Source: Verrucomicrobiales bacterium
GTDB lineage: Bacteria > Verrucomicrobiota > Verrucomicrobiia > Limisphaerales > F1-80-MAGS106
Direction: 5' to 3'
Assembly (NCBI GenBank): GCA_947487925.1
Contig: CANLCA010000213.1
Coordinates: forward strand, 1 to 5,894
Length of the DNA: 5,894 nucleotides
How positions within the stretch are numbered: position 1 is the stretch's first letter; the number at the start of each line of letters is the position of its first letter. A program made the position numbers and the translations under genes. Of the stretch, positions 1 to 5,894 are shown piece by piece. Below the pieces are notes generated by a model, which was not told where the DNA came from, made no database searches, and saw nothing but the letters and a program-made list of their open reading frames with translations.

Positions 1-1
1 C

Positions 2-1981
2 AGAGCCCCGGTCAGCAAGGGGCAGACGGTTTATTTCAACGTTCAGAGTCGGGCCATCGACTCCAAGCTGCAGCCAATTCTCGTTCTCCACGACTCGACC
101 GGACGCGAGTTGAGGAGATCCCTCCCGGGCATGCGCCTTGAAGCCACGGCAGACCAGGACACGTCCTTTGTGGTCGAAATTCACGATACCACATTCCGCG
201 GCGGGGAGGATTTCTTCTACAGACTTGAAATCCTATCCACACCCGTTGTGCTGTCCGTGTTCCCGCCGAGTGCCGTGCCGGGAGCCAAGGCACGTTTCTC
301 GTTGTTGGGCAGAAATCTTCCACGAAGCGTGCCGTGGACCGGTAGAAAACCCGGGACACAGGTCCTGGAGGAACTGTCCGTTGAAGTGGACGTCCCTAGC
401 GTCGACGTTGGTGTTTCGGCGCTGTTCACAACCGTTGAAGGATCTGTCGCCGAGGCTCCACTCGACATTGCGACTGTTCCGCTGCCGTCGACGGCGGAGA
501 TCTCCAGCCCGTTGAAGATTGTGATGGCCTCTGCGCCCGTCGCGGTGGAGTCCGAGGAGAACGACACCCCAGGGCAAGCCCAACAACTGAATCCACCCTG
601 CGAGTGGGCTGGCAGGTTCTACCCCGCAGGAGATCAGGACTGGGCATGGTTCGAGGCTAAGAAGGGCAGTGTGTATTGGATCGAGGTGTGGTCACAACGG
701 CTAGGAAATCCGACGGATCCCTTCCTTTTGGTGCAACGACTTTCGCGAGATAAAAAAGGCGTCGAGAAGGTCGAGGAAACGCAGGAATCCAATGATCAAG
801 ACGCCAATGTGGGCGGCCGTGAGTTCCGAACAAATTCGAACGACCCCGTGTTGCGAATCGAAGCCAAAACGGACAGCAAGTACCGCATCCAAGTGAGGGA
901 TCTTTTCAACGTCTCCAACCACGATCCGAGCCTTAGCTACCGGGTCACGATATTGAAGGAATCGCCGGATTACACTTTGGTGGCAACACCTCTCCCACCA
1001 CCGCCCACAAAACCGGATACACGAGAGGCATATCAATGGTCCAATCTGGTTCGCCGGGAGGGCACCATCCCGATCAACGTGATCGCGTTGCGTCGCCACG
1101 GGTTTGCCGGTGATATCGAGCTGAAGCTGGAAGGACTCCCGTCCGGCGTTAGCTCGCAGCCCACGAAGATTGAAGGAAACAAATCGTCGGCGGTGCTCCT
1201 CATCACTGCGAACACCAACGCCGCCTCTTGGATGGGTTCAGTGCGCGTGACGGGAACTGCAAAGGTTGAAGATCGTGAAATCCAGCGCACCGCAAAAAGC
1301 GCTGCCCTGCTGTGGCCCGTGGCCGATTATAACAATGAACCGGTGCTTTCGAGGCTCGCCGACGAAGTGGTTCTCGGGGTGACCGCGTCTGAAACCCAAC
1401 CTCTGAGCGTCTCCTGCGCCACCAATGGAATTGTCGAAGCGACCGAAGGAGCCAAAATGAGCATTCCCTTGCACCTCCGCCGCGCTACGGACTGGGCTTC
1501 CGCCCTCAAGCTCAAAGCGGTTGGACCCAGCGCGCTCGACGGTCTCAAGGAACTTGAGCTCGATGGCAAAGCCACCAACGCCCTTCTCGAGATCGATCTA
1601 GCCAAGCAAAAGCTCGCCGTGGGCACACACCGATTCCATCTGCAGGGGACAACCCAGGGCAAATACCGCAACGATCCGGAAACCGCAAAGGAAGCGGAGG
1701 AGAAGGCCCGGCAAGCAGAGAAAGCCGCCGAGCAAGCCACCAAAGCCGCCAAAGAAGCACGCGAAGCCGCTGCAAAGATCCCCAAGGAAAACAAAGACGA
1801 GAAGGAGAACCAGGAAAAACTCGCACAGGAATCCGAGGCCAGGCAGAAAGCGGCGGAAACACATCGGGACGCCGCCAAGAAATTCGCCAAGGAAGCTTCG
1901 GAGAAGGCCCAACCCCGTGATGTCACGGTCATGGTCTATTCGGAGCCTATCACCGTCAAAGTGACTCCTAAACCACAGTAA
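2..1981 (+). CDS. PPC-domain multidomain secreted-type protein, 5' end missing
   Basis: This is the C-terminal 659 residues of a larger protein. The frame is open to the left edge, so the true start lies outside the window; a TTG at 110 and an internal ATG at 131 are not credible starts because the same fold continues upstream of them. Residue numbers count from position 2. Residues 1-78 resemble a PPC-like beta-sandwich ending in a FRGGEDFFYRLEI strand. About 80-180 form a TIG/Ig-like linker containing GRNLP. About 183-320 form a second PPC-like domain (EENDTPGQA start, GDQDW, RLGNPTDPFLLV). About 351-423 form a beta domain with RRHGFAGDIELKLEGLPSGV. A last beta domain is split by an Ala/Lys/Glu-rich helical segment at 561-636 and resumes with VYSEPITVKV. 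Such proteins are common in Planctomycetes and Verrucomicrobia and are usually exported. No catalytic motif is visible, so binding or structural roles are likelier than enzymatic ones. The exact function is unknown, and an N-terminal enzymatic domain may lie outside the window. Confidence 0.85.
   Translation, partial: RAPVSKGQTVYFNVQSRAIDSKLQPILVLHDSTGRELRRSLPGMRLEATADQDTSFVVEIHDTTFRGGEDFFYRLEILSTPVVLSVFPPSAVPGAKARFSLLGRNLPRSVPWTGRKPGTQVLEELSVEVDVPSVDVGVSALFTTVEGSVAEAPLDIATVPLPSTAEISSPLKIVMASAPVAVESEENDTPGQAQQLNPPCEWAGRFYPAGDQDWAWFEAKKGSVYWIEVWSQRLGNPTDPFLLVQRLSRDKKGVEKVEETQESNDQDANVGGREFRTNSNDPVLRIEAKTDSKYRIQVRDLFNVSNHDPSLSYRVTILKESPDYTLVATPLPPPPTKPDTREAYQWSNLVRREGTIPINVIALRRHGFAGDIELKLEGLPSGVSSQPTKIEGNKSSAVLLITANTNAASWMGSVRVTGTAKVEDREIQRTAKSAALLWPVADYNNEPVLSRLADEVVLGVTASETQPLSVSCATNGIVEATEGAKMSIPLHLRRATDWASALKLKAVGPSALDGLKELELDGKATNALLEIDLAKQKLAVGTHRFHLQGTTQGKYRNDPETAKEAEEKARQAEKAAEQATKAAKEAREAAAKIPKENKDEKENQEKLAQESEARQKAAETHRDAAKKFAKEASEKAQPRDVTVMVYSEPITVKVTPKPQ
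1682..1909 (+). other. Ala/Lys/Glu-rich helical hairpin inside the PPC-protein C-terminus
   Basis: These 76 codons encode an almost uninterrupted run of Ala, Lys, Glu, Gln and Arg with no aromatic residue except one Phe near the end. A single Pro near the middle (KIPKE) divides it into two stretches of about 33 and 40 residues, the pattern of an antiparallel helical hairpin or coiled coil. It sits between a beta strand (GTHRFHLQG) and the final strand (YSEPITVKV), so it looks like an insertion into a beta domain. The repetitive GCC/AAG/GAA codons also create long but spurious open frames on the opposite strand. Helix prediction is by eye. Confidence 0.7.
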
Positions 1982-1999
1982 CTGCTTTCTTTTGAGACT

Positions 2000-2539
2000 G
2001 TGCAACTAAGTCAAACATCCCTCTTTCAGGACAAACTTTTCAGACGAATCACGATGACTTCAACAGGGCTCGCTTTCGCCGCAGGGTTCGGCACATTGGC
2101 AGCCTTGAACACCGAGGGAAACCATGGCATGCAGTTCACGTGGCACTGGACCGTTATTCCCTGGATGGTGGTTGGAGCCTTAGGCAACTGGCGGTTATGG
2201 GTCTTCCTTCTGGAATCTGAAGGAAACCTCAGTGCGCAGGGGAAGAAAAAGTTCTTCATTTATTGTGGACTGCTGGCATCAGTCGGTTTGGGTGCGTTTC
2301 TTTACCCGATCCGTTTTGTCGACCAAAGCCGCTTCGGGGACCTTGCTCAAGGACTGGTCGCCGCAGCAGGGGTCCTTTCAGCCATGGGTTGGATGATTCA
2401 TCAGTTAGGTCGTGCTTTTGCCAAAGCTGATTCCATCGAGCTAGCACACCATGGATCGCTCGGTGGAGAGGGCGGTGGATCTGAGATCCCTGAGAACCCG
2501 CCCACTCCGGCCGACCCAAGACCCAACTCCTCGGAGTAG
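2000..2539 (+). CDS. Unrecognised four-helix integral membrane protein
   Basis: I do not recognise the family. With the GTG start at 2000 the product has 179 residues. Four hydrophobic segments are visible at about 19-37, 48-71 (rich in Trp), 84-103 and 114-138. Basic residues (DKLFRR before the first, GKKK before the third) predict an N-in, C-in topology in the inner membrane with two short periplasmic loops. Residues 139-179 form a soluble tail with GGEGGGSE followed by a Pro-rich stretch (NPPTPADPRP). The start is uncertain: the GTG lies 18 bases after the previous stop with no clear ribosome binding site, and an in-frame ATG at 2054 (161 residues) is possible. I prefer the GTG because it keeps the basic segment DKLFRR that orients helix 1. 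The close spacing suggests cotranscription with the upstream gene. A membrane-anchored helper of the downstream envelope gene is conceivable but unproven. Confidence 0.7.
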   Translation: MQLSQTSLFQDKLFRRITMTSTGLAFAAGFGTLAALNTEGNHGMQFTWHWTVIPWMVVGALGNWRLWVFLLESEGNLSAQGKKKFFIYCGLLASVGLGAFLYPIRFVDQSRFGDLAQGLVAAAGVLSAMGWMIHQLGRAFAKADSIELAHHGSLGGEGGGSEIPENPPTPADPRPNSSE

Positions 2540-2701
2540 GACAATTGCCTCAAAGCATTGCGCAGGCAGCCTAGTCTTGCCGTGCGATTCCCCACTCCAT
2601 AAGCTGTCCCCATGGCTGGCATCACCATCGTGTTACGGAATCCACCAACCCAGGTTCCTGCGCCCGCCATAGTGAATCCACGCCACCCGGAAGACACCGG
2701 T
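2540..2701. other. Intergenic spacer before the MlaA-hydrolase gene
   Basis: This 162-base gap has no convincing gene. The downstream frame is open through it from an ATG at 2612, but that 30-residue extension (Pro-rich, not signal-like) lacks a ribosome binding site and would bury the signal peptide. A 7-bp imperfect stem can be drawn from GCAGGCA (2562-2568) and TGCCGTGC (2578-2585), without a following T-run. A poor promoter-like pair (TTGCCG at 2577, CATAAG at 2598, spacer 15) is present but not persuasive. An unidentified promoter for the downstream gene could lie here. Confidence 0.4.
2689..2693 (+). promoter_or_regulatory. Ribosome binding site deciding the mlaA-fusion start
   Basis: GGAAG lies 8 bases before the ATG at 2702, an acceptable Shine-Dalgarno match and spacing. 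Neither the in-frame ATG at 2612 nor other nearby candidates have such a site. Together with the signal peptide that begins at 2702, it fixes the start of the fusion gene. Confidence 0.6.
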
Positions 2702-4678
2702 ATGTTTTCCACGCCAAATCGACTCATTCTAAGGCGTTTAGTTCCGATGACCATGCTCGCTGCCTGCTTGATGGATCATGCCCGGGCACAAACTTCATCA
2801 ACCGTTTCAAACGCCTCGATCCGTGAATCCACGACCCTCAGTGCTGGGGCCGAAACAGTGACGTTGCCCCAATCGGTGCCGGATCCGATCGAACCGTTCA
2901 ATCGCCTCATGTGGAGTTTCAACAGGGGGCTGATGACAGGATTGGTAAAACCCACCGCCAGGGTCTACCGATTTTTCGTGATCAAGCCAGTCAGGACCGC
3001 CATAGGTCACTTCGGAAAAAACATCACTTACCCTGGGAGATTGATCAACAACCTGCTGCAAGGAAAGTGGGGCGGTGCATCGGATGAAACTCGGCGGTTT
3101 TTTGCCAATACCGTGGTCGGCATGGGAGGCGTGATGGATGTGGCCACTCGATGGAAGATCCCGGCGTCGGACGCGGATTTCGGCCAAACTTTTGGGCAAT
3201 GGGGATGGAACCCAGGGTGCTACCTGATGCTCCCCATACTGGGTCCGAGCAACGAACGGGACCTGGTCGGGCTGGCAGTCGACTCAGCGGCAAATCCGCT
3301 GACCTATCTCTCATTCTACCCGTTCAATCCCCACAACCCGCTGACCTACATGAGTCCCTACACCTACTTGACTCATGGGGTGTTGTATAACGGTCTCAGC
3401 GATACGGTCGACGACACCGTTCGGTTCATCGATTCCGAGAAAGACGCCTATGCCAACATTCAGTATGCGTGGACTTTTGCGCGTGAAAACCGAGTGGCAG
3501 ATTTCAAAGTCAAGGGGGAGCAGGACCCGGCCTCATTGGAGACTCTGCAATCGGTCTTTTTCACCTTCAAAGACCGTGAGTTTCCAAATCGAGGCAAGAC
3601 ACGCTCGGCGTTGATTCCGGCCACAGGCAAGAAGTTGAAGGTCACATTTTGGTTGCAACCTCAGAAGTCTGCGATGGTCTATATTGTCCCGGGCCTGGGC
3701 TCCCATCGCCTGGCGGAAGCCTCCCTCGCGCTGGCGGAGTTGGTCTACAAGCAAGGCTACTCTGTGGCGTGCCTCAGCAGCCCCTACAATCATGAGTTCA
3801 TGGAGCATGCTTCCACCGCGGCCATGCCGGCTTACACTCCGGTGGATGCCCGTGATTTGCATGGTGCGTTGACGGAAATCGATCACCTTTTGGAGGCGCT
3901 GCATCCGGGCCTGATAGGTTCGAGGGTCCTGATGGGGTATTCCATGGGAGCGTTCCAATCCCTGTTCGTCGCGGGCACCGAATCGACCAATCAGCCTCCC
4001 TTATTGGCGTTTGACCGATATATCGCGATCAATCCACCGGTCCGATTGCTGCATGGCGTTTCGAAACTCGACGAGTTTTATGAAGCGCCGCTGGCCTGGC
4101 CCGCCGGGGAACGCACCGCTCACATTGAAAATGCGTTCCTCAAAGTGGCCGCGCTCAGCAAAAGCTCCTTGGCACCGCAAACCACGCTCCCCTTTGACGC
4201 CGTGGAGTCCAAATTCCTCATTGGCCTGGCGTTTCGCCTGATTCTGCGCGACATCCTCCTGAGTAGCCAGCAACGAGACAATCAGGGAATTCTCGGACAG
4301 CCCATCACCCCATTCAGGCGAGCTTCTCTGCACAAGGAGATTCTCAAATTCTCTTACAAAGACTATTTCGAGAAGTTTGCCGCGCCGTACTATTCAAAAC
4401 GTGGAATTGATCTGACCTCCGCTGAAGTGATGAGGAAAGCGAACGATCTACGAACCTACGGTGCCGCGTTGCAAGGAAACCAGCGCATCCGGTTGATCCT
4501 CAATCGGAACGATTTTCTCCTGGCGGATGAAGATTTGAAATGGCTGGAGAAAACATTCAAGCCCGAGCAATTGGCGGTCTTCGATCAAGGCGGCCACTTG
4601 GGAAGCCTGGCTCATCCGGCGGTGCAAAAGGCCATCGCAGCCGCGCTCGAAGGGCTCGAATCACGCCCGTCCAATTGA
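2702..4678 (+). CDS. mlaA: MlaA/VacJ phospholipid-transport lipoprotein fused to alpha/beta hydrolase
   Basis: The product has 658 residues, more than twice the usual MlaA length of about 250. Residues 1-22 form a signal peptide ending in the lipobox LAAC (Cys22), predicting an outer-membrane lipoprotein; ARA|Q at 27-30 is an alternative signal peptidase I site. Residues 58-268 match MlaA: DPIEPFNRLMWSFN (61-74), VRTAIGHF, NNLLQGKW, DFGQTFGQWG, LPILGPSNERD and NPLTYL (198), ending in a DAYANIQYAW helix. MlaA is a doughnut-shaped outer-membrane protein that removes phospholipids misplaced in the outer leaflet. After a linker (about 270-315), residues 316-655 look like an alpha/beta hydrolase: oxyanion-region PGLGSHR (330-336), nucleophile elbow GYSMG with Ser414, probable acid Asp604 (LNRND) and His632 (QGGH). 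All three putative catalytic residues are present in the right order. The substrate is unknown; a phospholipid or lysophospholipid is the natural inference from the fusion. The 14-residue segment at 198-211 is tandemly duplicated at 212-225. No other Mla genes are nearby. Confidence 0.9.
   Translation: MFSTPNRLILRRLVPMTMLAACLMDHARAQTSSTVSNASIRESTTLSAGAETVTLPQSVPDPIEPFNRLMWSFNRGLMTGLVKPTARVYRFFVIKPVRTAIGHFGKNITYPGRLINNLLQGKWGGASDETRRFFANTVVGMGGVMDVATRWKIPASDADFGQTFGQWGWNPGCYLMLPILGPSNERDLVGLAVDSAANPLTYLSFYPFNPHNPLTYMSPYTYLTHGVLYNGLSDTVDDTVRFIDSEKDAYANIQYAWTFARENRVADFKVKGEQDPASLETLQSVFFTFKDREFPNRGKTRSALIPATGKKLKVTFWLQPQKSAMVYIVPGLGSHRLAEASLALAELVYKQGYSVACLSSPYNHEFMEHASTAAMPAYTPVDARDLHGALTEIDHLLEALHPGLIGSRVLMGYSMGAFQSLFVAGTESTNQPPLLAFDRYIAINPPVRLLHGVSKLDEFYEAPLAWPAGERTAHIENAFLKVAALSKSSLAPQTTLPFDAVESKFLIGLAFRLILRDILLSSQQRDNQGILGQPITPFRRASLHKEILKFSYKDYFEKFAAPYYSKRGIDLTSAEVMRKANDLRTYGAALQGNQRIRLILNRNDFLLADEDLKWLEKTFKPEQLAVFDQGGHLGSLAHPAVQKAIAAALEGLESRPSN
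3293..3376 (+). repeat. Diverged 14-codon tandem duplication in the MlaA domain
   Basis: Two adjacent 42-base units (3293-3334 and 3335-3376) encode NPLTYLSFYPFNPH and NPLTYMSPYTYLTH. Eight of 14 residues are identical (N, P, L, T, Y, S, Y, H), and the first 15 bases match at 13 positions. The repeat starts at the DPLTYL-like motif typical of MlaA and lengthens the loop that follows it. This is seen directly in the sequence; the structural effect is not known. Confidence 0.65.
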
Positions 4679-4720
4679 GAAATCTCTGGAGCATGTTTTC
4701 ATCGAACTCATTGGACGGCG
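4664..4720 (+). repeat. Imperfect inverted repeat across the fusion gene's stop codon
   Basis: CCGTCCAAT (4667-4675) is perfectly complementary to ATTGGACGG (4710-4718). Pairing continues inward with GAG (4677-4679) and CTC (4707-4709) around a bulged T4676, and outward with CG (4664-4665) and CG (4719-4720) around a bulged C4666. This gives 14 base pairs with two single-base bulges and a 27-base loop. The stop codon TGA (4676-4678) lies within the stem. No T-run follows, so it is not a classical intrinsic terminator. It may be a Rho-type or atypical terminator, a 3'-end stabilising structure, or coincidence. Confidence 0.5.
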
Positions 4721-4762
4721 AGCTCAAGACAGCCCACCATCCCCGAACGCACCCTAACAGAA

Positions 4763-4768
4763 TATATT
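4763..4768 (+). promoter_or_regulatory. Possible -10 element just before the beta-CASP gene
   Basis: TATATT lies 5 bases before the ATG at 4774 in an otherwise GC-richer spacer. If it is a -10 box, transcription would begin at or next to the start codon and yield a leaderless mRNA, which would fit the absence of any Shine-Dalgarno sequence. No -35 match or extended -10 TGn is present at the right distance, so this is weak. Confidence 0.25.
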
Positions 4769-4773
4769 AAGTC

Positions 4774-5894
4774 ATGAAAATCACCATCCTCGGGGCCGCC
4801 GGCGGCGAAGTGACAGGCTCAGCGTATCTGGTCGAAACCGGCAATATCAGGCTTCTTGTGGACTGCGGCTTGTTCCAAGGCGGGCGGCGGGCGGAGGAAT
4901 TCAACCGGCAACCGTTCCTCGAGAACCCGGAGCAGCTCGATGCTGTCCTGCTCACGCACGCGCACCTCGACCACACAGGCCGCCTGCCATTGTTGGCACA
5001 GGCCGGGTTCAAGGGCCCTCTCTACGCCACTCCCGCCACGATCGAGATGACCGGTCTGATCCTCCGGGATTCCGGAAAAATCCAAGCCCAGGACGCCGAG
5101 CGGGCCAACCGCAAGCGTCTCCACGACGACGCCCCTCCGTTCAAACCTCTCTATACAGCCGCGGACGTGGAGACCATTCTCGCCCAACTCAAACCCGTCC
5201 CTTATGGCGATCCGATCTGGGTTGCTAAAGGCGTTCACGTCCGATTCATCGAGGCCGGCCACATGCTGGGTTCGGCCAGCATTCAACTGCTGATCGACGA
5301 AAACGGCGTGCATCGCCGCATCGTATTCTCAGGCGACATCGGTCCGAAAGGGGCCCCGATTCTGCGCGATGCTGAAACGTTCTCCCAGGCCGACATGGTC
5401 TTCCTTGAGTCCACCTACGGAGATCGCGATCATCGTGCGTTTGCGGACACAATCCACCAGTTTGTGGAAGTCCTCAAGGAGGCCGTCGCCCAAAAAGGCA
5501 AGGTGTTTGTGCCGACTTTTGCCGTCGGCCGAGCGCAGCTTCTGACCACCTTGATGGCATGGATTTTTCGCGAAAAAACGCTGGAGCCATTTCCTGTGTT
5601 CTTGGACAGCCCCATGGCCATTGAGGCATCGCGAATCTACGCGCGGCATCCGGAGTTGTTTGACGAGGAGATGGTCGCGTTCCTTAAAGAGAGACCGCTC
5701 GCACAAGATCTCACAACCATGAGGATGACCGCGACCCAGGAAGAATCGAGACAGATCAACGACATCCCCGGTCCGTGCCTGGTCATGGCAGCTGCGGGCA
5801 TGTGCAACGCGGGCCGCATCCTGCACCACTTGCGCAACAATCTCGGGAATCCGCAGACCCACTTGATTTTCGTGGGGTTCCAAAGCCGTGGCAC
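4774..5894 (+). CDS. MBL-fold/beta-CASP RNA-processing nuclease, 3' end missing
   Basis: The frame runs from the ATG at 4774 through the right edge, giving 373 residues. Family members of the YSH1/CPSF73-like (COG1236) type are usually about 450-470 residues long, so roughly the last fifth is missing. Metallo-beta-lactamase motifs are complete so far: Asp30 in the LLVDCG strand, HAHLDH (62-67), His163 in EAGHMLGSA and Asp188 in FSGDIG. These ligate two zinc ions. The beta-CASP insertion is evident from motif A (Glu212 in LESTYGD), PTFAVGRAQLL, the DSPMA segment, and motif B (GMCNAGRILHHL, 342-353). The sequence ends in VGFQSRG, just before motif C and the last zinc-binding His expected downstream. 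Members are cytoplasmic endo/exoribonucleases acting in RNA maturation or decay. The start MKITILGAAGGEVTGS is the usual N-terminus of the family. There is no clear ribosome binding site, and the 95-base gap from the previous gene contains an inverted repeat, so it may be transcribed separately. It probably has no direct link to the envelope genes. Confidence 0.93.
   Translation, partial: MKITILGAAGGEVTGSAYLVETGNIRLLVDCGLFQGGRRAEEFNRQPFLENPEQLDAVLLTHAHLDHTGRLPLLAQAGFKGPLYATPATIEMTGLILRDSGKIQAQDAERANRKRLHDDAPPFKPLYTAADVETILAQLKPVPYGDPIWVAKGVHVRFIEAGHMLGSASIQLLIDENGVHRRIVFSGDIGPKGAPILRDAETFSQADMVFLESTYGDRDHRAFADTIHQFVEVLKEAVAQKGKVFVPTFAVGRAQLLTTLMAWIFREKTLEPFPVFLDSPMAIEASRIYARHPELFDEEMVAFLKERPLAQDLTTMRMTATQEESRQINDIPGPCLVMAAAGMCNAGRILHHLRNNLGNPQTHLIFVGFQSRG

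Noticed and set aside
1327..1932. A 201-codon open frame on the minus strand rich in Ser, Ala and Phe
   Set aside because: It lies antisense to the Ala/Lys/Glu-rich segment and the beta domains of the PPC protein. Its composition is the mirror of those codons and it has no recognisable domain.
1974..2002. CACAGT/ACTGTG inverted repeat between the PPC gene and the membrane-protein gene
   Set aside because: It has only six base pairs with a 17-base loop and no following T-run, so it is too weak to call a terminator or a control element for the GTG start.
2577..2603. Promoter-like TTGCCG and CATAAG pair before the fusion gene
   Set aside because: The spacer is 15 bases and both hexamers are poor matches, so it is not distinguishable from chance.
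2451..2672. A 73-codon plus-strand open frame over the end of the membrane-protein gene and the spacer
   Set aside because: It overlaps the real frame, has an Arg/Pro/Ser-rich shadow-like composition and lacks a ribosome binding site.
2612..2701. Longer start for the MlaA-hydrolase gene at ATG 2612
   Set aside because: It has no ribosome binding site, adds a Pro-rich non-signal segment before a clear signal peptide, and competes with ATG 2702, which has GGAAG at good spacing.
3533..3958. A 141-codon minus-strand open frame opposite the hydrolase domain
   Set aside because: The plus strand here encodes the oxyanion and nucleophile-elbow motifs of the hydrolase, so the opposite frame is a shadow.
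5329..5883. A 184-codon open frame on the minus strand
   Set aside because: It is fully antisense to the conserved beta-CASP nuclease, whose motifs A and B lie in this stretch on the plus strand.

Overview
The window holds four genes, all on the + strand, with short gaps between them. The first is cut by the left edge and the last by the right edge. The base composition looks moderately GC-rich by eye. Several signs point to a Gram-negative member of the Planctomycetes-Verrucomicrobia group, with Verrucomicrobia my first guess. These are a large secreted-type protein with paired PPC-like domains in the style typical of that superphylum, an outer-membrane MlaA/VacJ lipoprotein (which requires an outer membrane), and weak or absent Shine-Dalgarno sequences at most starts. 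The phylum assignment is an inference from protein style, not from a marker gene.

Layout: (1) positions 2-1981, the C-terminal 659 residues of a multidomain beta-rich protein with two pre-peptidase C-terminal (PPC)-like domains and further beta domains. The last beta domain is interrupted by a 76-residue Ala/Lys/Glu-rich helical hairpin. (2) 2000-2539, an unrecognised small integral membrane protein with four predicted transmembrane helices and a Gly/Pro-rich cytoplasmic tail. (3) 2702-4678, the most notable gene: an MlaA (VacJ) phospholipid-transport lipoprotein domain joined in one reading frame to a complete-looking alpha/beta-hydrolase domain with a GYSMG nucleophile elbow. Its signal peptide has a lipobox. 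A long imperfect inverted repeat spans its stop codon. (4) 4774 to the right edge, the first 373 residues of a metallo-beta-lactamase/beta-CASP RNA-processing nuclease with its zinc-binding motifs intact.

How they may work together: genes 1-3 all concern the cell envelope. The fusion protein suggests a retrieve-and-hydrolyse arrangement for phospholipids mislocalised in the outer membrane. MlaA would extract lipids from the outer leaflet, and the tethered periplasmic hydrolase could cleave them, a job done in enterobacteria by two separate proteins (MlaA and the phospholipase PldA). This is a hypothesis from domain architecture. No mlaBCDEF partners are in the window. The beta-CASP nuclease is probably a functionally separate neighbour. 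No RNA genes, CRISPR arrays, insertion sequences or attachment sites were seen.
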